In this document: positions 21,813 to 34,602 of the stretch, piece by piece
How the letters are laid out: each line of letters starts with the position of its first letter
Position numbering within the stretch: position 1 is the stretch's first letter
Source: Rhopalosiphum padi
Taxonomy: Eukaryota; Arthropoda; Insecta; Hemiptera; Aphididae
DNA length: 64,000 bases
Assembly: GCF_020882245.1 (NCBI RefSeq)
Contig: NC_083599.1
Span: forward strand, 8,680,001-8,744,000
Direction of reading: 5' to 3'
Notes under the pieces: model-generated
The model's input: the letters and a program-made list of their open reading frames with translations, nothing else
Told to the model about the DNA's origin: nothing
Database searches by the model: none
Translations under genes and position numbers: made by a program

Positions 21813-22692
21813 CAAGGAATAATGTGTCCTACATCAAGATATTCAATAGTTTTTGGGAATTTTACTTCAATTTTATCAGTATTTTAGAAAATTAACAGAT
21901 AATAGACCCATAATTTCAAGGAGTTTAGTGTCTCACACCAAGGAAATCAAGCATTTTTGGGGATGTTTGATATTTACGACCAATATTGTCAAGATTTATT
22001 GGGGATGTATTTTTTCCGGCTTTTGTTTTCAAGGAATATTTTCTCTGAGACAAAGATATTAATCCGTATATGGTAATTTTTGATATTTTTATAAAGATTT
22101 CCAAGGATTCTTGGGGTTGTAAATATTTCCAACTATTATTTTCAAGGAATAATGTGTCCTACATCAAGATATTCAAGCATTTTTGGGGATCTTTGACGAT
22201 ATATTTCAAGAATTTTAGGTAATTAAATAGTTTTAGACCATTTTTTTCAAGGAATTATGTGTTTTACATCAAGATATTCCAGTATATATGGGGATCTTTG
22301 ATATTTTTGATCATAATTATCAAGGATTCTTGGGGTTGTAAATATTTCCTGCTTTTTTTTCAAGTAATTTGTGTCTTACACCAAGATATTCAAGCGCATA
22401 TGGGAATCTTTGATAAGTTTTATCAAGATTTCCAAGGATTTTTGGGGTTGTAAATATTTCCAGCTATTAGTTTAAAGGAATTATGTATCCAACATCAATA
22501 TATACCGGTGTTTATGAGAATTTTTGACGATAAATTTCAAGAATATTAGGTAATTTTATTGTTTTAGACCATTTTTGTCAAGGAATTATGTGTTCTGCAT
22601 CAAGAAATTCCAGCATATATGGGGATCTTTGATATTTTTGATCATAATTATCAAGAATTATTGGGGTTGTAAATATTTCCAGCTATTAGTTT
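21813..22692 (+). repeat. HOR unit 27: 8-mer starting with an h/d fusion, 880 bp
   Basis: (h/d)-e-f-g-a-b-c-(a/b). The first monomer (21813-21916) is the junction of the 4074-bp duplication; the last (22579-22692) is the a/b fusion. Confidence 0.92.
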
Positions 22693-23684
22693 AAAGGAAT
22701 TATGTCTCCTACATCTAGATATTCAATAGTTTTTGGGAATTTTACTTCAATTTTATCAGTATTTTAGAAAATTAACAGATAATAGACCCATAATTTCAAG
22801 GAGTTTAGTGTCTCACACCAAGGAAATCAAGCATTTTTGGGGATGTTTGATATTTACGACCAATATTGTCAAGATTTATTGGGGATGTATTTTTTCCGTC
22901 TTTTGTTTTCAAGGAATATTTTCTCTGAGACAAAGATATTAATCCGTATATGGTAATTTTTGATATTTTTATGAAGATTTCCAAGGATTCTTGGGGTTGT
23001 AAATATTTCCAACTATTATTTTCAAGGAATAATGTGTCCTACATCAAGATATTCAAGCATTTTTGGGGATCTTTGACGATATATTTCAAGAATTTTAGGT
23101 AATTAAATAGTTTTAGACCATTTTTTTCAAGGAATTATGTGTTTTACATCAAGATATTCCAGTATATATGGGGATCTTTGATATTTTTGATCATAATTAT
23201 CAAGGATTCTTGGGGTTGTAAATATTTCCTGCTTTTTTTTCAAGTAATTTGTGTCTTACACCAAGATATTCATGAGCATATGGGAATCTTTGATAAGTTT
23301 TATCAAGATTTCCAAGGATTTTTGGGGTTGTGAATATTTCCGGCTATTATTTTCAAGGAATTATGTATAAAACATCAATATATACCGCTGTTTATGAGAA
23401 TTTTTGACGATACATTTCAAGAATTTTAGGTAATTTTATTGTTTTAGACCATTTTTGTCAAGGAATTATGTGTTCTGCATCAAGATATTCCAGCATATAT
23501 GGGGATCTTTCATATTTTTGATCATAATTATCAAGGATTATTGGGGTTGTAAATATTTCCGACTTTTTTATCAAGTAATTTGTGTCTTACACCAAGATAT
23601 TCAAGCGCATACGGAAATCTTTGATAAGTCTTATCAAGATTTCCAAGAATTTTTGGGGTTGTAAATATTTCCAGCTATTAGTTT
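22693..23684 (+). repeat. HOR unit 28: 9-mer, 992 bp
   Basis: d-e-f-g-a-b-c-a-b; 4074-bp copy of 18619-19610. Confidence 0.9.
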
Positions 23685-24563
23685 AAAGGAATTATGTGTC
23701 CTACATCTAGATATTCAATAGTTTTTGGGAATTTTACTTCAAATTATCAGTATTTTAGAAAATTAACAGATAATAGACCCATAATTTCAAGGAGTTTAGT
23801 GTCTCACACCAAGGAAATCAAGCATTTTTGGGGATGTTTGATATTTACGACCAATATTGTCAAGATTTATTGGGGATGTATTTTTTCCGGCTTTTGTATT
23901 CAAGGAATATTTTCTCTGAGACACAGATATTAATCCGTATATGGTAATTTTTGATATTTTTATGAAGATTTCCAAGGATTCTTGGGGTTGTAAATATTTC
24001 CAACTATTATTTTCAAGGAATAATGTGTCCTACATCAAGATATTCAAGCATTTTTGGGGATCTTTGACGATATATTTCAAGAATTTTAGGTAATTAAATA
24101 GTTTTAGACCATTTTTTTCAAGGAATTATGTGTTTTACATCAAGATATTCCAGTATATATGGGGATCTTTGATATTTTTGATCATAATTATCAAGGATTC
24201 TTGGGGTTGTAAATATTTCCAGCTATTAGTTTAAAGGAATTATGTATCCAACATAAATATATACCGGTGTTTATGAGAATTTTTGACGATATATTTCAAG
24301 AATTTTAGGTAATTTTATTGTTTTAGACCATTTTTGTCAAGGAATTATGTGTTCTGCATCAAGAAATTCCAGCATATATGGGGATCTTTGATATTTTTGA
24401 TCATAATTATCAAGAATTATTGGGGTTGTAAATATTTCCGACTTTTTTTTCAAGTAATTTGTGTTTCACACCAAGATATTCAAGCGCATATGGGAATCTT
24501 TGATAAGTTTTATCAAGATTTCCAAAGATTTTTGGGGTTGTAAATATTTCCAGCTATTAGTTT
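23685..24563 (+). repeat. HOR unit 29: 8-mer with an internal a/b fusion, 879 bp
   Basis: d'-e-f-g-(a/b)-c-a-b, fusion at 24119-24232; copy of 19611-20489. Confidence 0.9.
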
Positions 24564-25555
24564 AAAGGAATTATGTCTCCTACATCTAGATATTCAATAG
24601 TTTTTGGGAATTTTACTTCAATTTTATCAGTATTTTAGAAAATTAACAGATAATAGACCCATAATTTCAAGGAGTTTAGTGTCTCACACCAAGGAAATCA
24701 GGCATTTTTGGGGATGTTTGATATTTACGACCAATATTGTCAAGATTTATTGGGGATGTATTTTTTCCGGCTTTTGTTTTCAAGGAATATTTTCTCTGAG
24801 ACAAAGATATTAATCCGTATATGGTAATTTTTGATATTTTTATGAAGATTTCCAAGGATTCTTGGGGTTGTAAATATTTCCAACTATTATTTTCAAGGAA
24901 TAATGTGTCCTACATCAAGATATTCAAGCATTTTTGGGGATCTTTGACGATATATTTCAAGAATTTTAGGTAATTAAATAGTTTTAGACCATTTTTTTCA
25001 AGGAATTATGTGTTTTACATCAAGATATTCCAGTATATATGGGGATCTTTGATATTTTTGATCATAATTATCAAGGATTCTTGGGGTTGTAAATATTTCC
25101 TGCTTTTTTTTCAAGTAATTTGTGTCTTACACCAAGATATTCAAGCGCATATGGGAATCTTTGATAAGTTTTATCAAGATTTCCAAGGATTTTTGGGGTT
25201 GTGAATATTTCCGGCTATTATTTTCAAGGAATTATGTATAAAACATCAATATATACCGCTGTTTATGAGAATTTTTGACGATACATTTCAAGAATTTTAG
25301 GTAATTTTATTGTTTTAGACCATTTTTGTCAAGGAATTATGTGTTCTGCATCAAGATATTCCAGCATATATGGGGATCTTTCATATTTTTGATCATAATT
25401 ATCAAGGATTATTGGGGTTGTAAATATTTCCGACTTTTTTATCAAGTAATTTGTGTCTTACACCAAGATATTCAAGCGCATACGGAAATCTTTGATAAGT
25501 CTTATCAAGATTTCCAAGAATTTTTGGGGTTGTAAATATTTCCAGCTATTAGTTT
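24564..25555 (+). repeat. HOR unit 30: 9-mer, 992 bp
   Basis: d-e-f-g-a-b-c-a-b; copy of 20490-21481. Confidence 0.9.
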
Positions 25556-26662
25556 AAAGGAATTATGTGTCCTACATCTAGATATTCAATAGTTTTTGGG
25601 AATTTTACTTCAATTTTATTAGTATTTTAGAAAATTAACAGATAATAGACCCATAATTTCAAGGAGTTTAGTGTCTCACACCAAGGAAATCAAGCATTTT
25701 TGGGGATGTTTGATATTTACGATTAATATTGACAAAGATTTATTTGGGATGTATTTTTTCCGGCTTTTGTTTTCAAGGAATATTTTCTCTGAGACAAAGA
25801 TATTAATCCGTATATGGTGATTTTTGATATTTTTATGAAGATTTCCAAGGATTCTTGGGGTTGTAAATATTTCCAAATATTATTTTCAAGGAATAATGTG
25901 TCCTACATCAAGATATTCAAGCGTTTTTGGGGATATTTAATATTTTTAATCATGAATTTCAAGGATTCTTGGGATTGTAAATATTTCCGGCTATTATTTT
26001 CAAGGAATTATGTATCCAACATCAATATATACCGCTGTTTATGAGAATTTTTGACGATACATTTCAAGAATTTTAGGTAATTTTATTGTTTTAGACCATT
26101 TTTTTCAAGGAATTATGTGTTTTACATCAAGATATTCCAGTATATTTGGGGATATTTAATATTTTTAATCACGAATTTCAAGGATTCTTGGGGTTGTAAA
26201 TATTTCCGTCTTTTTTTTCAAGTAGTTTGTGTCTCACACCAAGATAGTCAAGCGCATATGGGAATCTTTGATAAGTTTTATCAAGATTTCCAAGGATATT
26301 CGGGGTTGTAAATATTTCCGGCTATTATTTTCAAGGAATAATGTATCCAACATCAATATATACCGGTGTTTATGAGAATTTTTGACGATACATTTCAAGA
26401 ATATTAGGTAATTTTATTGTTTTAGACCATTTTTGTCAAGGAATTATGTGTTCTGCATCAAGAAATTCCAGCATATATGGGGATCTTTGATATTTTTGAT
26501 CATAATTATCAAGAATTATTGGGGTTGTAAATATTTCCGACTTTTTTTTCAAGTAATTTGTGTCTCACACCAAGATATTCAAGCGCATATGGGAATCTTT
26601 GATAAGTTTTATCAAGATTTCCAAAGATTTTTGGGGTTGTAAATATTTCCAGCTATTAGTTT
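25556..26662 (+). repeat. HOR unit 31: 10-mer of the e2 group, 1107 bp
   Basis: d-e2-f-h-c-a-b-c-a-b. h (25887-26000) passes straight into c; the first a (26106-26218) has an h-like middle; the first b has GTAGTTTGTG and GGATATTCGGGG and ends in h style. Confidence 0.9.
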
Positions 26663-27323
26663 AAAGGAATTATGTCTCCTACATCTAGATATTCAATAGT
26701 TTTTGGGAATTTTACTTCAATATTATCAGTATTTTAGAAAATTAACAGATAATAGACCCATAATTTCAAGGAGTTTAGTGTCTCACACCAAGGAAATCAA
26801 GCATTTTTGGGGATGTTTGATATTTACGACCAACATTGTCAAGATTTATTGGGGATGTATTTTTTCCGTCTTTTGTTTTCAAGGAATATTTTCTCTGAGA
26901 CAAAGATATTAATCCGTATATGGTAATTTTTAATATTTTTATGAAGATTTCCAAGGATTCTTGGGGTTGTAAATATTTCCAACTATTATTTTCAAGGAAT
27001 AATGTGTCCTACATCAAGATATTCAAGCATTTTTGGGGATCTTTGACGATATATTTCAAGAATTTTAGGTAATTAAATAGTTTTAGACCATTTTTTTCAA
27101 GTAATTATGTGTTTTACATCAAGATATTCCAGTATATATGGGGATCTTTGATATTTTTGATCATAATTATCAAGGATTCTTGGGGTTGTAAATATTTCCG
27201 GCTTTTTTTTCAAGTAATTTGTGTCTTGCACCAAGATATTCAAGCGCATATGGGAATCTTTGATAAGTTTTATCAAGATTTCCAAAGATTTTTGGGGTTG
27301 TAAATATTTCCAGCTATTAGTTT
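26663..27323 (+). repeat. HOR unit 32: 6-mer, 661 bp
   Basis: d-e-f-g-a-b with CAATATTATC in d and CAACATTG in e, which breaks the CAATATTG palindrome. a starts CAAGTAATTATG, a b-like first six bases. Confidence 0.9.
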
Positions 27324-27982
27324 AAAGGAATTATGTGTCCTACATCTAGATATTCAATAGTTTTTGGGAATTTTACTTCAAATTATCAGTATTTTAGAAA
27401 ATTAACAGATAATAGACCCATAATTTCAAGGAGTTTAGTGTCTCACACCAAGGAAATCAAGCATTTTTGGGGATGTTTGATATTTACGACCAATATTGTC
27501 AAGATTTATTGGGGATGTATTTTTTCCGGCTTTTGTTTTCAAGGAATATTTTCTCTGAGACAAAGATATTAATCCGTATATGGTAATTTTTGATATTTTT
27601 ATGAAGATTTCCAAGGATTCTTGGGGTAATAAATATTTCCAACTATTATTTTCAAGGAATAATGTGTCCTACATCAAGATATTCAAGCATTTTTGGGGAT
27701 CTTTGACGATATATTTCAAGAATTTTAGGTAATTAAATAGTTTTAGACCATTTTTTTCAAGGAATTATGTGTTTTACATCAAGATATTCCAGTATATATG
27801 GGGATCTTTGATATTTTTGATCATAATTATCAAGGATTCTTGGGGTTGTAAATATTTCCGGCTTTTTTTGAAGTAATTTGTGTCTTGCACCAAGATATTC
27901 AAGCGCATATGGGAATCTTTGATAAGTTTTATCAAGATTTCCAAAGATTTTTGGGGTTGTAAATATTTCCAGCTATTAGTTT
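27324..27982 (+). repeat. HOR unit 33: 6-mer, 659 bp
   Basis: d'-e-f-g-a-b. a is 112 bp with a T7 tract followed by GAAGTAATTTG. f has GGGGTAATAAATATTTCC, a rare change in the conserved block. Confidence 0.9.
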
Positions 27983-28972
27983 AAAGGAATTATGTGTCCT
28001 ACATCTAGATATTCAATAGTTTTTGGGAATTTTACTTCAAATTATCAGTATTTTAGAAAATTAACAGATAATAGACCCATAATTTCAAGGAGTTTAGTGT
28101 CTCACACCAAGGAAATCAAGCATTTTTGGGGATGTTTGATATTTACGACCAATATTGTCAAGATTTATTGGGGATGTATTTTTTCCGGCTTTTGTATTCA
28201 AGGAATATTTTCTCTGAGACAAAGATATTAATCCGTATATGGTAATTTTTGATATTTTTATGAAGATTTCCAAGGATTCTTGGGGTTGTAAATATTTCCA
28301 ACTATTATTTTCAAGGAATAATGTGTCCTACATCAAGATATTCAAGCATTTTTGGGGATCTTTGACGATATATTTCAAGAATTTTAGGTAATTAAATAGT
28401 TTTAGACCATTTTTTTCAAGGAATTATGTGTTTTACATCAAGATATTCCAGTATATATGGGGATCTTTGATATTTTTGATCATAATTATCAAGGATTCTT
28501 GGGGTTGTAAATATTTCCTGCTTTTTTTTCAAGTAATTTGTGTCTTACACCAAGATATTCAAGCGCATATGGGAATCTTTGATAAGTTTTATCAAGATTT
28601 CCAAGGATTTTTGGGGTTGTGAATATTTCCGGCTATTATTTTCAAGGAATTATGTATAAAACATCAATATATACCGCTGTTTATGAGAATTTTTGACGAT
28701 ACATTTCAAGAATTTTAGGTAATTTTATTGTTTTAGACCATTTTTTTCAAGGAATTATGTGTTTTACATCAAGATATTCCAGTATATATGGGGATCTTTG
28801 ATATTTTTGATCATAATTATCAAGGATTCTTGGGGTTGTAAATATTTCCGGCTTTTTTTGAAGTAATTTGTGTCTTGCACCAAGATATTCAAGCGCATAT
28901 GGGAATCTTTGATAAGTTTTATCAAGATTTCCAAAGATTTTTGGGGTTGTAAATATTTCCAGCTATTAGTTT
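27983..28972 (+). repeat. HOR unit 34: 9-mer, 990 bp
   Basis: d'-e-f-g-a-b-c-a-b. The last a-b dimer (28748-28972) has the T7/GAAG variant of the preceding unit, so the variant moved between the first and second a-b positions. Confidence 0.9.
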
Positions 28973-29963
28973 AAAGGAATTATGTGTCCTACATCTAGAT
29001 ATTCAATAGTTTTTGGGAATTTTACTTCAAATTATCAGTATTTTAGAAAATTAACAGATAATAGACCCATAATTTCAAGGAGTTTAGTGTCTCACACCAA
29101 GGAAATCAAGCATTTTTGGGGATGTTTGATATTTACGACCAATATTGTCAAGATTTATTGGGGATGTATTTTTTCCGGCTTTTGTTTTCAAGGAATATTT
29201 TCTCTGAGACAAAGATATTAATCCGTATATGGTAATTTTTGATATTTTTATGAAGATTTCCAAGGATTCTTGGGGTTGTAAATATTTCCAACTATTATTT
29301 TCAAGGAATAATGTGTCCTACATCAAGATATTCAAGCATTTTTGGGGATCTTTGACGATATATTTCAAGAATTTTAGGTAATTAAATAGTTTTAGACCAT
29401 TTTTTTCAAGGAATTATGTGTTTTACATCAAGATATTCCAGTATATATGGGGATCTTTGATATTTTTGATCATAATTATCAAGGATTCTTGGGGTTGTAA
29501 ATATTTCCTGCTTTTTTTTCAAGTAATTTGTGTCTTACACCAAGATATTCAAGCGCATATGGGAATCTTTGATAAGTTTTATCAAGATTTCCAAGGATTT
29601 TTGGGGTTGTGAATATTTCCGGCTATTATTTTCAAGGAATTATGTATAAAACATCAATATATACCGCTGTTTATGAGAATTTTTGACGATACATTTCAAG
29701 AATTTTAGGTAATTTTATTGTTTTAGACCATTTTTGTCAAGGAATTATGTGTTCTGCATCAAGATATTCCAGCATATATGGGGATCTTTCATATTTTTGA
29801 TCATAATTATCAAGGATTATTGGGGTTGTAAATATTTCCGACTTTTTTATCAAGTAATTTGTGTCTTACACCAAGATATTCAAGCGCATACGGAAATCTT
29901 TGATAAGTCTTATCAAGATTTCCAAGAATTTTTGGGGTTGTAAATATTTCCAGCTATTAGTTT
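28973..29963 (+). repeat. HOR unit 35: 9-mer, 991 bp
   Basis: d'-e-f-g-a-b-c-a-b with ATGTATAAAAC in c and TCTTTCATATTTTTG in the second a, close to 24564-25555. Confidence 0.9.
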
Positions 29964-30732
29964 AAAGGAATTATGTGTCCTACATCTAGATATTCAATAG
30001 TTTTTGGGAATTTTACTTCAATTTTATTAGTATTTTAGAAAATTAACAGATAATAGACCCATAATTTCAAGGAGTTTAGTGTCTCACACCAAGGAAATCA
30101 AGCATTTTTGGGGATGTTTGATATTTACGATTAATATTGACAAAGATTTATTTGGGATGTATTTTTTCCGGCTTTTGTTTTCAAGGAATATTTTCTCTGA
30201 GACAAAGATATTAATCCGTATATGGTGATTTTTGATATTTTTATGAAGATTTCCAAGGATTCTTGGGGTTGTAAATATTTCCAAATATTATTTTCAAGGA
30301 ATAATGTGTCCTACATCAAGATATTCAAGCGTTTTTGGGGATATTTTTAATCATGAATTTCAAGGATTCTTGGGATTGTAAATATTTCCGGCTATTATTT
30401 TCAAGGAATTATGTATCCAACATCAATATATACCGCTGTTTATGAGAATTTTTGACGATACATTTCAAGAATTTTAGGTAATTTTATTGTTTTAGACCAT
30501 TTTTGTCAAGGAATTATGTGTTCTGCATCAAGATATTCCAGCATATATGGGGATCTTTCATATTTTTGATCATAATTATCAAGGATTATTGGGGTTGTAA
30601 ATATTTCCGACTTTTTTATCAAGTAATTTGTGTCTTACACCAAGATATTCAAGCGCATACGGAAATCTTTGATAAGTCTTATCAAGATTTCCAAGAATTT
30701 TTGGGGTTGTAAATATTTCCAGCTATTAGTTT
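29964..30732 (+). repeat. HOR unit 36: 7-mer of the e2 group with short h, 769 bp
   Basis: d-e2-f-h(107)-c-a-b. h (30295-30401) lacks 7 bp in GGGGATATTTAATATTTTTA; the a is the plain TTCTGC type. Confidence 0.9.
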
Positions 30733-31839
30733 AAAGGAATTATGTGTCCTACATCTAGATATTCAATAGTTTTTGGGAATTTTACTTCAATTTTATTAGT
30801 ATTTTAGAAAATTAACAGATAATAGACCCATAATTTCAAGGAGTTTAGTGTCTCACACCAAGGAAATCAAGCATTTTTGGGGATGTTTGATATTTACGAT
30901 TAATATTGACAAAGATTTATTTGGGATGTATTTTTTCCGGCTTTTGTTTTCAAGGAATATTTTCTCTGAGACAAAGATATTAATCCGTATATGGTGATTT
31001 TTGATATTTTTATGAAGATTTCCAAGGTTTCTTGGGGTTGTAAATATTTCCAAATATTATTTTCAAGGAATAATGTGTCCTACATCAAGATATTCAAGCG
31101 TTTTTGGGGATATTTAATATTTTTAATCATGAATTTCAAGGATTCTTGGGATTGTAAATATTTCCGGCTATTATTTTCAAGGAATTATGTATCCAACATC
31201 AATATATACCGCTGTTTATGAGAATTTTTGACGATACATTTCAAGAATTTTAGGTAATTTTATTGTTTTAGACCATTTTTTTCAAGGAATTATGTGTTTT
31301 ACATCAAGATATTCCAGTATATTTGGGGATATTTAATATTTTTAATCACGAATTTCAAGGATTCTTGGGGTTGTAAATATTTCCGTCTTTTTTTTCAAGT
31401 AGTTTGTGTCTCACACCAAGATAGTCAAGCGCATATGGGAATCTTTGATAAGTTTTATCAAGATTTCCAAGGATATTCGGGGTTGTAAATATTTCCGGCT
31501 ATTATTTTCAAGGAATAATGTATCCAACATCAATATATACCGGTGTTTATGAGAATTTTTGACGATACATTTCAAGAATATTAGGTAATTTTATTGTTTT
31601 AGACCATTTTTGTCAAGGAATTATGTGTTCTGCATCAAGAAATTCCAGCATATATGGGGATCTTTGATATTTTTGATCATAATTATCAAGAATTATTGGG
31701 GTTGTAAATATTTCCGACTTTTTTTTCAAGTAATTTGTGTCTCACACCAAGATATTCAAGCGCATATGGGAATCTTTGATAAGTTTTATCAAGATTTTCA
31801 AAGATTTTTGGGGTTGTAAATATTTCCAGCTATTAGTTT
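30733..31839 (+). repeat. HOR unit 37: 10-mer of the e2 group, 1107 bp
   Basis: d-e2-f-h(114)-c-a-b-c-a-b with the hybrid a at 31283; copy of 25556-26662. Confidence 0.9.
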
Positions 31840-32500
31840 AAAGGAATTATGTCTCCTACATCTAGATATTCAATAGTTTTTGGGAATTTTACTTCAATAT
31901 TATCAGTATTTTAGAAAATTAACAGATAATAGACCCATAATTTCAAGGAGTTTAGTGTCTCACACCAAGGAAATCAAGCATTTTTGGGGATGTTTGATAT
32001 TTACGACCAACATTGTCAAGATTTATTGGGGATGTATTTTTTCCGTCTTTTGTTTTCAAGGAATATTTTCTCTGAGACAAAGATATTAATCCGTATATGG
32101 TAATTTTTGATATTTTTATGAAGATTTCCAAGGATTCTTGGGGTTGTAAATATTTCCAACTATTATTTTCAAGGAATAATGTGTCCTACATCAAGATATT
32201 CAAGCATTTTTGGGGATCTTTGACGATATATTTCAAGAATTTTAGGTAATTAAATAGTTTTAGACCATTTTTTTCAAGGAATTATGTGTTTTACATCAAG
32301 ATATTCCAGTATATATGGGGATCTTTGATATTTTTGATCATAATTATCAAGGATTCTTGGGGTTGTAAATATTTCCGGCTTTTTTTTCAAGTAATTTGTG
32401 TCTTGCACCAAGATATTCAAGCGCATATGGGAATCTTTGATAAGTTTTATCAAGATTTCCAAAGATTTTTGGGGTTGTAAATATTTCCAGCTATTAGTTT
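30733..32500 (+). repeat. 1768-bp segment of the e2 group, copy 2
   Basis: Same order and variants as 25556-27323 at an offset of 5177 bp. A private change is CCAAGGTTTCTTGG in f near 31025. After the last b the sequence passes directly into a fused c-or-d/a monomer at 32501 instead of a d monomer. Confidence 0.9.
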
Positions 32501-32726
32501 AAAGGAATTATGTGTTCTGCATCAAGATATTCCAGCATATATGGGGATCTTTCATATTTTTGATCATAATTATCAAGGATTATTGGGGTTGTAAATATTT
32601 CCGACTTTTTTATCAAGTAATTTGTGTCTTACACCAAGATATTCAAGCGCATACGGAAATCTTTGATAAGTCTTATCAAGATTTCCAAGAATTTTTGGGG
32701 TTGTAAATATTTCCAGCTATTAGTTT
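31840..32726 (+). repeat. HOR unit 38: 8-mer without c, 887 bp
   Basis: d-e-f-g-a-b-a-b. The second a (32501-32613) starts AAAGGAATTATGTGTTCTGC, a d- or c-type start joined to an a body, so the c monomer is missing. Confidence 0.9.
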
Positions 32727-33502
32727 AAAGGAATTATGTGTCCTACATCTAGATATTCAATAGTTTTTGGGAATTTTACTTCAATTTTATTAGTATTTTA
32801 GAAAATTAACAGATAATAGACCCATAATTTCAAGGAGTTTAGTGTCTCACACCAAGGAAATCAAGCATTTTTGGGGATGTTTGATATTTACGATTAATAT
32901 TGACAAAGATTTATTTGGGATGTATTTTTTCCGGCTTTTGTTTTCAAGGAATATTTTCTCTGAGACAAAGATATTAATCCGTATATGGTGATTTTTGATA
33001 TTTTTATGAAGATTTCCAAGGATTCTTGGGGTTGTAAATATTTCCAAATATTATTTTCAAGGAATAATGTGTCCTACATCAAGATATTCAAGCGTTTTTG
33101 GGGATATTTAATATTTTTAATCATGAATTTCAAGGATTCTTGGGATTGTAAATATTTCCGGCTATTATTTTCAAGGAATTATGTATCCAACATCAATATA
33201 TACCGCTGTTTATGAGAATTTTTGACGATACATTTCAAGAATTTTAGGTAATTTTATTGTTTTAGACCATTTTTGTCAAGGAATTATGTGTTCTGCATCA
33301 AGATATTCCAGCATATATGGGGATCTTTCATATTTTTGATCATAATTATCAAGGATTATTGGGGTTGTAAATATTTCCGACTTTTTTATCAAGTAATTTG
33401 TGTCTTACACCAAGATATTCAAGCGCATACGGAAATCTTTGATAAGTCTTATCAAGATTTCCAAGAATTTTTGGGGTTGTAAATATTTCCAGCTATTAGT
33501 TT
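32727..33502 (+). repeat. HOR unit 39: 7-mer of the e2 group with long h, 776 bp
   Basis: d-e2-f-h(114)-c-a-b; like 29964-30732 but with the 7 bp present in h. Confidence 0.9.
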
Positions 33503-34602
33503 AAAGGAATTATGTGTCCTACATCTAGATATTCAATAGTTTTTGGGAATTTTACTTCAATTTTATTAGTATTTTAGAAAATTAACAGATAATAGACCCA
33601 TAATTTCAAGGAGTTTAGTGTCTCACACCAAGGAAATCAAGCATTTTTGGGGATGTTTGATATTTACGATTAATATTGACAAAGATTTATTTGGGATGTA
33701 TTTTTTCCGGCTTTTGTTTTCAAGGAATATTTTCTCTGAGACAAAGATATTAATCCGTATATGGTGATTTTTGATATTTTTATGAAGATTTCCAAGGATT
33801 CTTGGGGTTGTAAATATTTCCAAATATTATTTTCAAGGAATAATGTGTCCTACATCAAGATATTCAAGCGTTTTTGGGGATATTTTTAATCATGAATTTC
33901 AAGGATTCTTGGGATTGTAAATATTTCCGGCTATTATTTTCAAGGAATTATGTATCCAACATCAATATATACCGCTGTTTATGAGAATTTTTGACGATAC
34001 ATTTCAAGAATTTTAGGTAATTTTATTGTTTTAGACCATTTTTTTCAAGGAATTATGTGTTTTACATCAAGATATTCCAGTATATTTGGGGATATTTAAT
34101 ATTTTTAATCACGAATTTCAAGGATTCTTGGGGTTGTAAATATTTCCGTCTTTTTTTTCAAGTAGTTTGTGTCTCACACCAAGATAGTCAAGCGCATATG
34201 GGAATCTTTGATAAGTTTTATCAAGATTTCCAAGGATATTCGGGGTTGTAAATATTTCCGGCTATTATTTTCAAGGAATAATGTATCCAACATCAATTTA
34301 TACCGGTGTTTATGAGAATTTTTGACGATACATTTCAAGAATATTAGGTAATTTTATTGTTTTAGACCATTTTTGTCAAGGAATTATGTGTTCTGCATCA
34401 AGAAATTCCAGCATATATGGGGATCTTTGATATTTTTGATCATAATTATCAAGAATTATTGGGGTTGTAAATATTTCCGACTTTTTTTTCAAGTAATTTG
34501 TGTCTCACACCAAGATATTTAAGCGCATATGGGAATCTTTGATAAGTTTTATCAAGATTTCCAAAGATTTTTGGGGTTGTAAATATTTCCAGCTATTAGT
34601 TT
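33503..34602 (+). repeat. HOR unit 40: 10-mer of the e2 group with short h, 1100 bp
   Basis: d-e2-f-h(107)-c-a-b-c-a-b with the hybrid a at 34046; like 30733-31839 but lacking the 7 bp in h. Confidence 0.9.

Larger units (their letters stand above)
17763..21836 (+). repeat. 4074-bp tandem duplication, copy 1
   Basis: All units from 17739 recur at a constant offset of 4074 bp (18619 to 22693, 19611 to 23685, 20490 to 24564, 21482 to 25556). The left boundary is the 10-mer AGATATTCAA inside the d monomer that begins at 17739. Confidence 0.92.
21837..25910 (+). repeat. 4074-bp tandem duplication, copy 2
   Basis: The junction with copy 1 is visible. The monomer at 21813 starts as h (CAAGGAATAATGTGTCC, ATCAAGATATTCAA) and continues as d (TAGTTTTTGGGAATTTTAC). 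AGATATTCAA is common to both parents, and the same 10 bases occur at 17763-17772 in d and 25911-25920 in h. The crossover fell within that 10-bp identity. Confidence 0.92.
25556..27323 (+). repeat. 1768-bp segment (10-mer + 6-mer) of the e2 group, copy 1
   Basis: Units d-e2-f-h-c-a-b-c-a-b and d-e-f-g-a-b. Shared private features with 30733-32500 and 33503-35263 are a hybrid a monomer with an h-like middle (ATTTAATATTTTTAATCACG), a b with GTAGTTTGTG, GATAGTCAAG and GGATATTCGGGG, ACTTCAATATTATC in the next d and CAACATTG in the next e. Confidence 0.9.

Noticed and set aside
26292..26300. GGATATTCGGGG in b of the e2 group as a new TTCG-containing box
   Set aside because: It is a TTTTTGG to ATATTCGG change in three related copies (near 26.3, 31.5 and 34.2 kb) and lacks the rest of a known binding motif.
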